Assembly: GCA_037043015.1 (NCBI GenBank)
Contig: CM073323.1
Coordinates: 28,548,758-28,612,757, forward strand
Origin: Bryum argenteum
Taxonomy: Eukaryota > Streptophyta > Bryopsida > Bryales > Bryaceae
Length of the DNA: 64,000 bases
Reading direction: 5' to 3'
The translations under genes were made by a program, and so were the position numbers. Numbering within the stretch: the stretch's first letter is position 1; every line of letters begins with the position of its first letter. The notes beneath the pieces are model-generated. The model searched no databases and was not told where the DNA came from. It saw only the letters and a list, made by a program, of their open reading frames with translations. Positions 23,571-36,349 of the stretch are shown in pieces.

Positions 23571-25037
23571 CATTAATCTGACATCCAAACGGCTACGAGG
23601 CCGGTCCACATAGACCGCCACGTTGCACAGAGCCATGTGATACCGTAGAAGCACTTTGCATCTGCCAACATAAAAGGTTTCCCGTTGACATTTAAAGAGG
23701 ATCAATAGTGTTCGGACACACTTAGAAAAGAATATTAAGCTCAGATATCTATTAATAAGCCTATCTTAGCTCGCCTGAGGAAGTCAAACCCGCTCGTGTG
23801 CTGACATGTGTGAAGCTAGAGTAGGAAGTGTAGAAGTCAGACATGCAGATGAAGGTCCGCTACGAACAGGGAGTGTGATACATATGACGAGCGACGCTTT
23901 CGCCGGTGTTGGTACATGGATCACCTCAGTACATGAAACCAGTTTGAGTAGCGACCGCATGCAGTGTATGAGAGGCTTCTACCGGATGCGAACGACGCTA
24001 CTGTAGTACAATCTTCAACGATTTTGACGTGTACCATATTTTTACCACGCCAGACGGCCATAACCGACACTATTTATCATCGTTTCATCGTTTCAGTAAC
24101 AGCATATGATGCTTCATAACGGAAATGGCAGTATGAGAAACTCTCGAGTACAGTACATAGTGAAGGAAATTTTCATTCGTTTACGGCATCCGTCCTGAAG
24201 TGCAACGGAATGGATGAAGAGTGGAACCAATCCGTACTCAACCTCACTGGCTCCATGCCTTACCTCAAATTACACACTTATCTTCCGAATCCTAGACAAC
24301 TGCGGGTGAACTTGAGAGTTAGGTGAAGATGATACGCTTGAAACTTACGGTACGGTTTCATGCTTCGACAGCTTCCACTGGTGGAAGCAAGTTTCGATAA
24401 TGCTAGTCTAATCAATTGAAATTATGATCCGGCCTTCTCAGCCTTCTTCAACATGCTTTCCCCCGAAATCCACTAAATTCACAAAATTCCATGTTAAAGA
24501 AAGAAAGGAGCAGGCTGACTGCTGTAGAAGCTGCACCAAACCTTGTAGCTCGTGAAAGCTAGTTTTACACTCTCTTGTCTCTTGGACATGCTCACTTTAG
24601 CAAGCTGGAGGTCCTGGCCATCACATGAGCGTTGCATCGATCGTGTGAGACACAAAGGCATGCTGAAATTACGTGATGGTCCATCATCGACGGTGATCGG
24701 CCCACTTGATTCAAATGCATGGCACATTCCTAGTACCCATTCATGCCAAGCCACGGGGACAAGGAGGAATTTGTCATCGCCAAGCCGCCCGATCCAGAAT
24801 TACAAGGCATGTCTCTAGAGAGTAGAGACGGCGAAGACAACGACGGAAACGAGTGCACTCTGCATGCCGGTGGACAGGTGATTTTGTCGTGTCCATGGAC
24901 ACATCTATTGACTCCCAGGTTACTCATCCGGTGAATTATGCTTGTACACCCGGGGGCATGGGTTGAACCTATTCACTGCGTTCACTTGACCTTTATTCCA
25001 ATTGGACGAAGCCCTCCGATTGTCACCAACCCGCAAG

Positions 25038-25043
25038 TATAAA
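25038..25043 (+). promoter_or_regulatory. TATA box of copy B
   Basis: TATAAA lies 111-106 bp before the ATG at 25149. A CT-rich initiator-like region follows at 25071-25090. Confidence 0.7.
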
Positions 25044-25148
25044 GCCAGCTGCATCCCTCAAGTCGAATCATCTTCTCTCTCACTCTTCGCCTTCCTGTAC
25101 GAGCAGTCTCGTCAAGTGCTTCAATAACTTGCAAGGCATTCGGGAGTC

Positions 25149-25637
25149 ATGGCGGCCTCGATGAGAACTCTGGTTCTGTTGGGTCTGGTGATGGCCGCGT
25201 TCTGCGTGGCTGCTCAGGCTACATCCGTGGAGCCCATGGGCACCGAGAAGTTGAACTTGGATGTGGGATTGAAGCTGAACGTGAAGGTGGCTGTGCACCT
25301 CAACCTGGAGCAATGCTACCACGATGTGAGGGTGTTGGTGGGCGTGAAGGCCAAGGCCGCCGTTTGTCCTGCCGGGGTACTGACAGTGCTGAAGCCCGTG
25401 GTAGCGAAATTGGTGGTGGGTGACTTGGTGTACATTGACTTGGAGATTCTGGGGATCAAGGTGGCGAAGGTACGCGTGGCGGTCGACTTGAAGAAGGCGA
25501 AGCTGGTGGGCAAGGTTCACGAGATCGTGCTGGACTGCGTGGAAGACAAGGACACGAAGGAGCTGACGGTGCTGTTCTTGGGCGTGAAACTGGTGGTCCT
25601 CGATCTATTGAAGCTGGGCGTCGTCGTCATCGTGTAA
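25149..25637 (+). CDS. Secreted 162-residue Val/Leu/Lys-rich protein, copy B
   Basis: This is the inverted duplicate of copy A with the same translation. It has a signal peptide to about residue 24, mature cysteines at 56, 73 and 130, and strand-like alternation in residues 33-54. The stop is TAA at 25635-25637. About 110 bp of upstream sequence with the TATA box and 200 bp of downstream sequence with the hairpin are duplicated with it, so it should be expressed like copy A. It lies head-to-head with copy A across the 3.2 kb spacer. Family not recognised. Confidence 0.85.
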   Translation: MAASMRTLVLLGLVMAAFCVAAQATSVEPMGTEKLNLDVGLKLNVKVAVHLNLEQCYHDVRVLVGVKAKAAVCPAGVLTVLKPVVAKLVVGDLVYIDLEILGIKVAKVRVAVDLKKAKLVGKVHEIVLDCVEDKDTKELTVLFLGVKLVVLDLLKLGVVVIV

Positions 25638-25809
25638 AGCTGTGCAAGGGAAAGAAGTCCATGGTGTCTAGTTTACGGTTCTGTATGGCACTGCGCTGCA
25701 TTGGTGTGGCAGCAGTTTGGAGTGGCCACTGTCGATACCAGCTACATGGGGATTGCGTAGCAGTGGAGATACGTAAGCGCATAGTTTGTGATAGTTAGTT
25801 CGAATGTGG

Positions 25810-25832
25810 AATTCGAGTTTTTTACTCGAATT
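25810..25832 (+). other. 3' hairpin downstream of copy B
   Basis: Same 9-bp-arm hairpin as at 18113-18135, about 173 bp after the stop codon, followed by AATAAG and TGTATGTAATTTTGTGTG. The latter looks like a plant polyadenylation context. Confidence 0.6.
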
Positions 25833-27435
25833 GCAGAATAAGATGTATGTAATTTTGTGTGTTTATGAAGCCCGTACACTCAGCTTCTGACTGTACTTTG
25901 ATGAAATATTGGTCGCACGTGCTCCATGCTTCTATTCATTGTCAGTGGATTCTCTCCCGTAGCGAAAGACATGTTTAGAGGTTGCGTTGGCTGGCGAATG
26001 TTGTATGCAGGCGAATGGAAAAAGAAAATCTCCTCTGATCCATCCCTGACAGGCCATGGTACCCCGTCCACAATCTAAACATGCAAGTTTCTTGGAAAGT
26101 TTTAAATTGTTTTGCATACTGATGAATCACTGGGCAATATTGCTGGAAATAACAATGAAGCCAGTCATGACGATCATACATGAGATGACGTTCTGCATGA
26201 TTGGGAGTCTTGAGTCTCTCACTCGGCCTAATCTTGAGTCGGTGATATCAGTACTGTTGAATTCAATGCGGCAATCTAACGATGGAAGTCAACCATGATG
26301 CGCCAAGGAATCGCAATTCAGTACTGAATGTGCTATCATGGAGTTGAGCCTAATTGATTGCAAGTGCAGTCTTTTTCCTTGTAAGTCCCTTTCCGGGGTT
26401 TTGAGAGACTAGACGTGTTCCTACGAACTGGGATTGGTAAATCTACAGCATGCAAGTCTGTAATTATAGTCGAAGCGCTCGGAGAATCGGAAGAATACTT
26501 TACCAGCCGGACGGTGAAGTATACAGGAGTTGGAGAGTTTACGAGTTGCATAATAATTGCATGGCAGGCAATGACTAGTACGAGTAAGCTTACTTGGTCA
26601 GTGACCCCTATTCAGCTGCCACCTTGATAAGAATTCTTAAGATAGATACATGGCTAGTGACCAACTCCAGTAGCCTACATGTTACAGTTATTATCCGAGT
26701 CGAAGCACTTCTCACCTCCAAGTTGAATTATAATAACGTTGACAATTCTCAATTTTTATACAACGAACATGCAGTGCTGGAGTTGACATTTGATTGAGCA
26801 GATGGTGCATGGAAGCACATGGACAGGGCCCCAAAATAGTCATGGAATCCTGCAGTTACGGGCTTGTGGCAACCATAACAAGTCAAACGAGCTGGTGTAC
26901 CGACATCTGTGAAGCTAGCATAGGGAGCTCAGGATCCCTTCCCACTAGTAGAGAAGGAGTTGGTACACAGTTAGTTAAAGGGGAGTTATGGAAGTGCAGA
27001 TTCATACATGGGGGGGTTGAGAACTTCCGAGCCTAATCAGCAGGTGCGTTGGCACAATTTTATCAACGAGTTAACTACGGTTGCAGTGGAGTTGTAAAGC
27101 GGTGGCAGGAAGTTGGCATCGAAGGGTCGTAATTTCCAAGTTTAGCAAAAAAACAGAGTTACAACGGAGGTACAGAGATGGAAAGCAATAGAGCAGTTAA
27201 GTTTGCACTAGTCTCGGAGATAATTACGTTGGAACTGGAGTACATTTCGCTACAAAGTAGCTGCCCGGGCAAACTGCCCCGGTCTACACAAAAAGCCAAG
27301 GCATTCATATCAGCTCTGCTACAGGAGAACATCCTTTCGGCACTATTGTATTTCCTATTCTACTTTTGAGCATGCGGTCTGTTGAGGCCTAGAATACGCC
27401 GCAACCCTTCTTGCGAGGTGAAAGGACTTGCTACC

Positions 27436-28753
27436 ATGGCTCACCACGGCGTGCATCTGCAAGGGGAGAGTCATCAACCAGGTAAGTGACCGAGTTTTTC
27501 TTTTTTTCTTTTCTTGCATTCCATGCAAACGTAGTTGAAAGTAAAACACACAATGGAAAGGAACGATGTGCAAAAGAACGATGTGCATTTAGAGCATAGG
27601 TGGCAGCATTGTGCCGAAGATATGCAATCCATTGAAGTACTATGCTCTAAGTTTAGAACCTTACCACATGCTCAATGTCTTCATGGTTGTCGTCTACACA
27701 AAAACTCCGAGCTTGAATCTGTCCAGTCGGCGCTGTCCCTGTTAGATTCGAGAACTAACTTGCACACACCCCCCAAACCCTCTCCGATGGTAAAGTGAGT
27801 CCCCATCTGTGATTATTTTTACAACAACAACATAACAATGGAGAATTTATTTGAATGCAGGTAGTACAAGTTCCGGCACACCCCAACCGAGAAGAGTAGT
27901 TGCTAGGGGGGCCCGAAAGGGGAGAGCAGTGGATGAGGAAGCTGGCCCATCAGGGAAAAAAGAAAGAGACCCCAACTGGAGCAAGGCTGAAACTCTATCA
28001 CTGATAGAAGCCAAGCGCCAAGAGTATGTGGAAGAAATGACGGTAGATGATCCTCGTGAACTCATGTGCCCAGAGTTAGGAAAATGGGGAAAGATTGCCA
28101 AGATCCTCAATGCCAGTAAAGGTGAGGGAGATGTAGACAGAGATAGGGATGCATGCAAGTATAAATGGTCCACACTACTCTCAGATTTTAAGAAGATATG
28201 GGATTTTCATTCAAGAACCGGGAGAAACAGCGAGGAATACTTCACCGAGACAACGACAGAGCAGAAGAAGCTGCACAAGCTTCCAAAGGCTTTTTATGCA
28301 CTTGCCTATCGGAACATGTCAGAGTGGCTTAAGGATAAGGCAACCATGAATCCCCCCCACTCCCGAGACACGATGAATCCCACTGACGGGAACTACCAGG
28401 CCCCCATCCCGGATGTGGAGTTTGGCATGGACGACATGGACAGTCAAGGCGAGGAGGCCTGGCATCGCACCATCGGCAAGGTAATTCCACCAATCAACCT
28501 CTTGGACACAGAGTCTCCTACTGTTTCCTCCCATCAGAGTCATGGTGGCATGTTTGCGAATGGCCACATAGCAGGTACAGGCACCGCACCCACCCACACT
28601 ACATCAGTGGCAGAGTTGGGGAGACACAAAGCTACCTTTTGCTCACCGAGGCGTCTCAATGAGGACTTCAACCTTAACGCTCCCCACCATAGGCATTACC
28701 CCACCAACTCCACCCCAAGCACTCCCCACCACCATCTCCGACATCTGGAATGA
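27436..28753 (+). CDS. Harbinger-associated Myb/SANT-like protein, right copy (C-terminus truncated)
   Basis: Exon 1 runs from ATG 27436 (MAHHGVHLQGESHQP) to the donor GTAAGTG at 27482. Exon 2 starts at 27861 after TTTGAATGCAG and joins in frame (G-S-T-S-S-G). A KKERDPNWSKAETLSLIEAK segment starts the Myb/SANT-like helices, continuing through CPELGKWGKIAKIL, CKYKWSTLLSDFKKIW and KLPKAFYALAYRNMSEWL. This resembles the DNA-binding partner of plant PIF/Harbinger transposases. The frame ends early at 28753 in the Pro-rich linker. Remnants of the C-terminal helix (EKMVKALSDINETQKTTE) follow in another frame to the arm boundary at 29037. The Myb/SANT region is intact, unlike in the left copy, so a truncated DNA-binding protein might still be made. 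Confidence 0.7.
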
Positions 28754-29052
28754 ACGGAAGCAGGCCTCAACCCTCGGCTCCCCGCAGATCGTCCCGCCCG
28801 TAACCATGCAAGGTCGTCGGGCGGCAGGAGGTTCATATTTTATCCTCCACCGCAACCTCTGCAGCAGCAGCAGAGATTACGACGCACCATGGGAAATACA
28901 GTCACCGAAAAAAGAAGTGCCGACGCAACAACAATTGCAGACGGGGTAAACCAAAGCGCAGAGAAGATGGTCAAAGCATTAAGCGACATCAATGAAACGC
29001 AGAAGACGACGGAGAGGGAAAAGTTAGATGTTCAAACGGAATTGGGGTTCAA

Positions 29053-29804
29053 TGTCTCAAATGACACAAACCTATGTCATTATAATCATAATTATATTTA
29101 TGACGACAAATTTCAATGTCATTCTAGACATAAATCTCTTATGCAATTTGAGACAAGTTATTCCGGACAACATTTATGAACGCTATTCCTACTAGTGATA
29201 CTCCAATGGAGTTTGGCTTAACATTTGCAATCAATCATGTCAAAAAGAAAACATCCGGTCTATGGAGTTCACAGTGATTGCCTATTGAGCTCAAATGAAA
29301 CAGAATGATAATTCTATCCCCCTTTCCACAAACATTTTCCTCAATCCAGACATAATTTACCCATGCGTTCTCCTATAAGTTGATTCTCCTGATATTCTTT
29401 CAGACAATTTCAAGAAGTCAGATAAGGCATAATTGGATTTTCAGGAATGGGTGGTGATGCCCTAAATGTGATCCAGTTCATGTGATTCACGCTGAGTTGG
29501 ATCCATATCTATTTTTGGAGTCAGTCATGTCCCAATACTCATGGCTCTGTTTATTATGGGAGTCAGTCGTGTCCCATTATATACCCATTTCTTTTGGAAT
29601 TGGTCATGTCCCCATGTCCAATTTAGTATCTACAAGAATCATTCATCGCTCTAAGGGGTGTACTGTACTGCTTCTTTATTTCAATCACCCCGAAAAGGTC
29701 GCTCTAAGATCGGAATCATTCATCGGGTGTTACAACGACCTTTTTTGGACTCACATAGCGTCTGGTGTAGACTGTAATTGCATGCACTCTGAGCTCCCTA
29801 TGCT
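29053..29804. repeat. Repeat block P (copy 2)
   Basis: This is a direct repeat of 11371-12103, inserted between the right arm of palindrome 1 and the left arm of palindrome 2. It includes extra short segments such as GATTTTCAGGAATGGGTGG near 29438. It ends in CTGAGCTCCCTATGCT (29789-29804), the 16 bp shared with the start of palindrome 2. Confidence 0.85.
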
Positions 29805-30886
29805 AGCTTCACAGATGTCGGTACACCAGCTCGTTTGACTTGTTATGGTTGCCACAAGCCCGTAACTGCAGGATTCCATGACTATTTTGGGGCCCTGTCC
29901 ATGTGCTTCCATGCACCATCTGCTCAATCAAATGTCAACTCCAGCACTGCATGTTCGTTGTATAAAAATTGAGAATTGTCAACGTTATTATAATTCAACT
30001 TGGAGGTGAGAAGTGCTTCGACTCGGATAATAACTGTAACATGTAGGCTACTGGAGTTGGTCACTAGCCATGTATCTATCTTAAGAATTCTTATCAAGGT
30101 GGCAGCTGAATAGGGGTCACTGACCAAGTAAGCTTACTCGTACTAGTCATTGCCTGCCATGCAATTATTATGCAACTCGTAAACTCTCCAACTCCTGTAT
30201 ACTTCACCGTCCGGCTGGTAAAGTATTCTTCCGATTCTCCGAGCGCTTCGACTATAATTACAGACTTGCATGCTGTAGATTTACCAATCCCAGTTCGTAG
30301 GAACACGTCTAGTCTCTCAAAACCCCGGAAAGGGACTTACAAGGAAAAAGACTGCACTTGCAATCAATTAGGCTCAACTCCATGATAGCACATTCAGTAC
30401 TGAATTGCGATTCCTTGGCGCATCATGGTTGACTTCCATCGTTAGATTGCCGCATTGAATTCAACAGTACTGATATCACCGACTCAAGATTAGGCCGAGT
30501 GAGAGACTCAAGACTCCCAATCATGCAGAACGTCATCTCATGTATGATCGTCATGACTGGCTTCATTGTTATTTCCAGCAATATTGCCCAGTGATTCATC
30601 AGTATGCAAAACAATTTAAAACTTTCCAAGAAACTTGCATGTTTAGATTGTGGACGGGGTACCATGGCCTGTCAGGGATGGATCAGAGGAGATTTTCTTT
30701 TTCCATTCGCCTGCATACAACATTCGCCAGCCAACGCAACCTCTAAACATGTCTTTCGCTACGGGAGAATCCACTGACAATGAATAGAAGCATGGAGCAC
30801 GTGCGACCAATATTTCATCAAAGTACAGTCAGAAGCTGAGTGTACGGGCTTCATAAACACACAAAATTACATACATCTTATTCTGC

Positions 30887-30909
30887 AATTCGAGTAAAAA
30901 ACTCGAATT
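30887..30909 (-). other. 3' hairpin downstream of copy C
   Basis: Same AATTCGAGT / ACTCGAATT hairpin, 173 bp beyond the stop of copy C. Confidence 0.6.
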
Positions 30910-31081
30910 CCACATTCGAACTAACTATCACAAACTATGCGCTTACGTATCTCCACTGCTACGCAATCCCCATGTAGCTGGTATCGACAGTGGCCACTCC
31001 AAACTGCTGCCACACCAATGCAGCGCAGTGCCATACAGAACCGTAAACTAGACACCATGGACTTCTTTCCCTTGCACAGCT

Positions 31082-31570
31082 TTACACGATGACGACGACG
31101 CCCAGCTTCAATAGATCGAGGACCACCAGTTTCACGCCCAAGAACAGCACCGTCAGCTCCTTCGTGTCCTTGTCTTCCACGCAATCCAGCACGATCTCGT
31201 GAACCTTGCCCACCAGCTTCGCCTTCTTCAAGTCGACCGCCACGCGTACCTTCGCCACCTTGATCCCCAGAATCTCCAAGTCAATGTACACCAAGTCACC
31301 CACCACCAATTTCGCTACCACGGGCTTCAGCACTGTCAGTACCCCGGCAGGACAAACGGCGGCCTTGGCCTTCACGCCCACCAACACCCTCACATCGTGG
31401 TAGCATTGCTCCAGGTTGAGGTGCACAGCCACCTTCACGTTCAGCTTCAATCCCACATCCAAGTTCAACTTCTCGGTGCCCATGGGCTCCACGGATGTAG
31501 CCTGAGCAGCCACGCAGAACGCGGCCATCACCAGACCCAACAGAACCAGAGTTCTCATCGAGGCCGCCAT
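31082..31570 (-). CDS. Secreted 162-residue Val/Leu/Lys-rich protein, copy C
   Basis: The translation is identical to copies A, B and D. I saw one synonymous nucleotide difference from copy A (near 31183). Signal peptide, three mature cysteines and hydrophobic C-terminus are unchanged. The same upstream TATA and downstream hairpin are present. It is divergent from copy D across the second spacer. Family not recognised. Confidence 0.85.
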   Translation of the reverse strand: MAASMRTLVLLGLVMAAFCVAAQATSVEPMGTEKLNLDVGLKLNVKVAVHLNLEQCYHDVRVLVGVKAKAAVCPAGVLTVLKPVVAKLVVGDLVYIDLEILGIKVAKVRVAVDLKKAKLVGKVHEIVLDCVEDKDTKELTVLFLGVKLVVLDLLKLGVVVIV

Positions 31571-31675
31571 GACTCCCGAATGCCTTGCAAGTTATTGAAG
31601 CACTTGACGAGACTGCTCGTACAGGAAGGCGAAGAGTGAGAGAGAAGATGATTCGACTTGAGGGATGCAGCTGGC

Positions 31676-31681
31676 TTTATA
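31676..31681 (-). promoter_or_regulatory. TATA box of copy C
   Basis: TATAAA on the minus strand, 106-111 bp before the ATG at 31570, in the same context as copy A. Confidence 0.7.
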
Positions 31682-33156
31682 CTTGCGGGTTGGTGACAAT
31701 CGGAGGGCTTCGTCCAATTGGAATAAAGGTCAAGTGAACGCAGTGAATAGGTTCAACCCATGCCCCCGGGTGTACAAGCATAATTCACCGGATGAGTAAC
31801 CTGGGAGTCAATAGATGTGTCCATGGACACGACAAAATCACCTGTCCACCGGCATGCAGAGTGCACTCGTTTCCGTCGTTGTCTTCGCCGTCTCTACTCT
31901 CTAGAGACATGCCTTGTAATTCTGGATCGGGCGGCTTGGCGATGACAAATTCCTCCTTGTCCCCGTGGCTTGGCATGAATGGGTACTAGGAATGTGCCAT
32001 GCATTTGAATCAAGTGGGCCGATCACCGTCGATGATGGACCATCACGTAATTTCAGCATGCCTTTGTGTCTCACACGATCGATGCAACGCTCATGTGATG
32101 GCCAGGACCTCCAGCTTGCTAAAGTGAGCATGTCCAAGAGACAAGAGAGTGTAAAACTAGCTTTCACGAGCTACAAGGTTTGGTGCAGCTTCTACAGCAG
32201 TCAGCCTGCTCCTTTCTTTCTTTAACATGGAATTTTGTGAATTTAGTGGATTTCGGGGGAAAGCATGTTGAAGAAGGCTGAGAAGGCCGGATCATAATTT
32301 CAATTGATTAGACTAGCATTATCGAAACTTGCTTCCACCAGTGGAAGCTGTCGAAGCATGAAACCGTACCGTAAGTTTCAAGCGTATCATCTTCACCTAA
32401 CTCTCAAGTTCACCCGCAGTTGTCTAGGATTCGGAAGATAAGTGTGTAATTTGAGGTAAGGCATGGAGCCAGTGAGGTTGAGTACGGATTGGTTCCACTC
32501 TTCATCCATTCCGTTGCACTTCAGGACGGATGCCGTAAACGAATGAAAATTTCCTTCACTATGTACTGTACTCGAGAGTTTCTCATACTGCCATTTCCGT
32601 TATGAAGCATCATATGCTGTTACTGAAACGATGAAACGATGATAAATAGTGTCGGTTATGGCCGTCTGGCGTGGTAAAAATATGGTACACGTCAAAATCG
32701 TTGAAGATTGTACTACAGTAGCGTCGTTCGCATCCGGTAGAAGCCTCTCATACACTGCATGCGGTCGCTACTCAAACTGGTTTCATGTACTGAGGTGATC
32801 CATGTACCAACACCGGTCGGCGAAAGCGTCGCTCGTCATATGAATCACACTCCCTGTTCGTAGCGGACCTTCATCTGCATGTCTGACTTTCGCACTTCCT
32901 ACTCTAGCTTCACACATGTCAGCACACGAGCGGGTTTGACTTCCTCAGGCGAGCTAAGATAGGCTTATTAATAGATATCTGAGCTTAATATTCTTTTCTA
33001 GGTGTGTCCGAACACTATTGATCCTCTTTAAATGTCAACGGGAAACCTTTTATGTTGGCAGATGCAAAGTGCTTCTACGGCACCTACCACATGGCTCTGT
33101 GCAACGTGGCGGTCTAAGTAGATCGGCCTTGTAGCCATTTGGATGTCAGATTAATG

Positions 33157-36100
33157 TAATAAGAGTACTCTCTCATTCTGTGAGAATTTCAAATAAAGTA
33201 CTGTAGAATTTACAGTAGGAATATGAAAATTACTCAATCAATTTAAGGTTTATAATAAGCATATTAAATGCCCTTTGAATGTGGATTCCTATGTTGCCTG
33301 TAATATCGAGTGCACAACAAGATTATTGGACCGAGGGCTTGGGGGGCAGCGACATCTGGATTAGGTGTTGAAGGACAAGCTGAAACTGTGAGAGCAACTC
33401 GAGAAGATGAACGTAGCAACTCGAGAAGATGAACGTACTCGGAAAGTTACGTGATGGACGAGGCAAGCGGGGGTGATGTAAAAGGGATGTAAAAGGGTTC
33501 GGTGGAACTTGCTGGTTCGTATGACCAAACAGCTACTAAAATATTTAAAAGACTAGCTTTGAGTATCACCGAAGAGTTGAGAGAGTGTACTTGTATGTAC
33601 AGCAGAGAATGATATGGACAGAGTCTATGTTTTCCATGTTCAACTTGGCAAAACCAAAGTAGCTACGCACAATCATATTCAAGTATACATTCCTGTATTA
33701 GCATAGTAGGCACAATGGCACATAGGCGGGAATAACAAATCTACTCTCTCCATACAAGAAAGTACATACATAATTTCATGTTCCTCTTCCATTCTAACAA
33801 GTGCAATCTCAATTCGCTCAAAATTCCGTAGGGACACAATGCATGCGAGTTTACAACCGCGCGCCTGCATTCTATGGACAAGAACCACGTCAAGCTTAAT
33901 ATGAAACAATTGATGGCTACTGATCTCATTTGCTAATCATAAGACTAATCTGTTTAAGACTAATCTGTTCAACTTAATCGCCCATTGATTTCTCTTTGTT
34001 TTGATGCTAAACTTTAGTATTATACATCATCAGCACAAAAGGCTTCTATTCACAAGCACATGGTTTCCCATAACCTAAAACATTGTGAATGCCTCCAAGT
34101 CTAGGAGATCATTGTGTTATTGTCCGCTCCTCATTGTTACTCGGAAAATGTGAAATTTGCTACGGCTTAACTTGGCACCATGTGGATCCTTTTCTTAACT
34201 TTAAAACTTCAACTTTTAAGAAAGATTTAGTCCCAAATTGCTGAAATAGTCCCAATTCCACGAATATGCCTGGGGTTAAATGCTCTCTTACATGCAGTGA
34301 GGGCAGGGTCATGCAAGCAAAATCATATATGCAAATCTAGTGAGATATGTTGGGAAGTAGAACATAATCGAAGGAAAGAAATAAATTTTGAATTTAGACT
34401 TTTAATTGGGTAGACCGTAGACGTACATGGGCAAGTAGAAATTTGCCCAAAATGTGGTATCTTCTCAATCATTCTCAACAACAAATTAATTAAATTTTCA
34501 GTGTTCCCCAAGAACTATGGCTTTCCATACTCTCTGTTCATGTTATTGGTTAAATGTATAAACTTCTGAGCGAAGTTTTGATTATTTGAAATTTTAGCAC
34601 AAAAACCTTTTAATTGCCTTCTTATTTATGAGGATCTAGCCTTTGTATTAAAATTGTTGTACATTCCTTATCCGAGGTTCTACCATTCTACGAAGCAAGA
34701 GTATGAAGACATATTCCTAACTTACCCAGGAAGAAGAATTTAAAGAGTACTTATAATATATCATATCTTCCCTCATAATTCATAAACGGTTTTACTGACC
34801 CCTAAAACTAGGGTTGTCTTCTTGGACACATTTTTGTTTGAAATGTCTTTCGAGTTATGAGTTATCGTGTTTGTAGTGCTCATCAGGTGTCTCGTACGTT
34901 AGACAATTTACATAAAATATGCTCTAATATCCAAGATTATGCGGGCATATTCTAGATTCTAAGTACATTTGAGGAATATGATATATTCTCAAACAAAGGG
35001 TTTGTTGTGTGTCTGACATGTCGTGTTCAATTTTGTATCAAGTTTGTCGCACAAGACAACCCTGCCTAAAAGGCTAAAACAACAAGTTTCCATTTTTTTA
35101 TCTCTAAATCTAGATTCAAAATACAATTCCAACTTTGATGAATATGATTTTATAAATGCTGAGGAATTTTGGTCCAAGATTTGACATCCCTAGATACATG
35201 AGTAAGCGAAGTTCCAGATGCTACGATTACTTCCTCCAAAATAAGTCACAATTCAAAAGTCCCCACATTACATTGAGAAAGGCCATCCATTAGCCCCTTC
35301 ATCTCGGACACATATAATTGCAAAAACCCATTTGGAGTTTTTGAGTAGGTTTGGGCCTGCGGGTTGAGGAAGTTGGAAATATGCCTATAAAAACTTTACT
35401 GTGTAGGACTAAAAACATCTAAAGTATTTTGAAATTTTGAAGATACCCAAGTATCACATGAGAGTACATGCTAAAACTCAAATTATACAAAGGTCCGTTT
35501 TTACTAATCTAGAATATAGTTACAAAATATTATGCTTAAATCCAAATCATAAAAATATTGCTCACTTTTTTATTAACGGATTAGAAAATATAGAACCTGG
35601 AGATAAAACTTATATAATTATTTCTTTATGAAAATTTCAAGAGTTTTGTGAATAAATGAGGATCTGTAAATACTAAATATTTTTGAGCAATTATGAACTT
35701 GCTTGCATGATCTCGGCCATCAATTTTTCTCCACAAATCCCCTCTATTCTATAACTTGCCAAAACCGCGTTCGTAATTTTCAATATTTTGAGTGCATTTT
35801 CATGCTAAAACACCAAGAAGTTTTTAACATGTGCGCTTGGAGCTCCAAGAAATAAATAGAAGAACATTATTACATCAAGCTTGATATGGTTATCTGATGG
35901 AAGGATATTAACTAGAAGTAGCATAAAATCTAACCCAATAGTAGATTTGAGATAATTGTGAAGGAGGCGAGGATATCTCAAATCTAAGTACATGACAAGA
36001 TTCACAATGTCATTGCACAACGCTAGTATCAACTATCAACGCGACAAAATCCCTTTTTCTTCCAGTATTCTTGATTTTCCATCATGTCTCACATCTATAG

Positions 36101-36349
36101 AAACTTACTGAAACCGGATATCCCCGAGAAGAACCCAGGAATTAATGATCAACAGTAGAATGTAAAGCAGGTAATCCATCGATACTCGGAAATCAGTGCG
36201 TGATATCTTCTACGTGAAACTTGATATCGTTCAAATATTTCAACTGGTAAAAGAGCCTACCGTTCAAACTCATTTTGCAGGCATCTCGGCAATCTGAAGT
36301 TTCATACGGCTCATTTACAGCCGGCTCTTCTCGTAAATTGCATCGCATG
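33157..36349. other. Spacer of inverted repeat 2 (3.19 kb), no gene seen
   Basis: This is a near-identical copy of 20383-23570. Differences visible by eye include a 3-bp insertion near 34240 (ATTGCTGAAATAG), CAATTTTG versus CGATTTTG near 35030, and one-base insertions near 35500 and 35765. AT-rich, no supported gene. Confidence 0.75.

Larger units (their letters stand above)
23571..29037. repeat. Large inverted repeat 1, right arm (about 5.47 kb)
   Basis: This is the reverse complement of 14911-20382. It starts at CATTAATCTGACATCC and ends at AGATGTTCAAAC within the Myb-like ORF, whose C-terminal part is therefore missing here. It carries secreted-protein copy B and the better-preserved Myb-like copy. 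A small indel (CTCTCCCG versus CTCCCG) near 25953 distinguishes it from the other arms. Confidence 0.95.
29789..33156. repeat. Large inverted repeat 2, left arm (about 3.37 kb)
   Basis: It matches 17015-20382 in direct orientation at a constant offset of 12774 bp. The few differences include one silent change in the secreted-protein gene (31183 region, CGCAATCC versus CGCAGTCC). It carries copy C. The Myb-like ORF and transposase present beside arm 1 are absent here. Confidence 0.95.
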
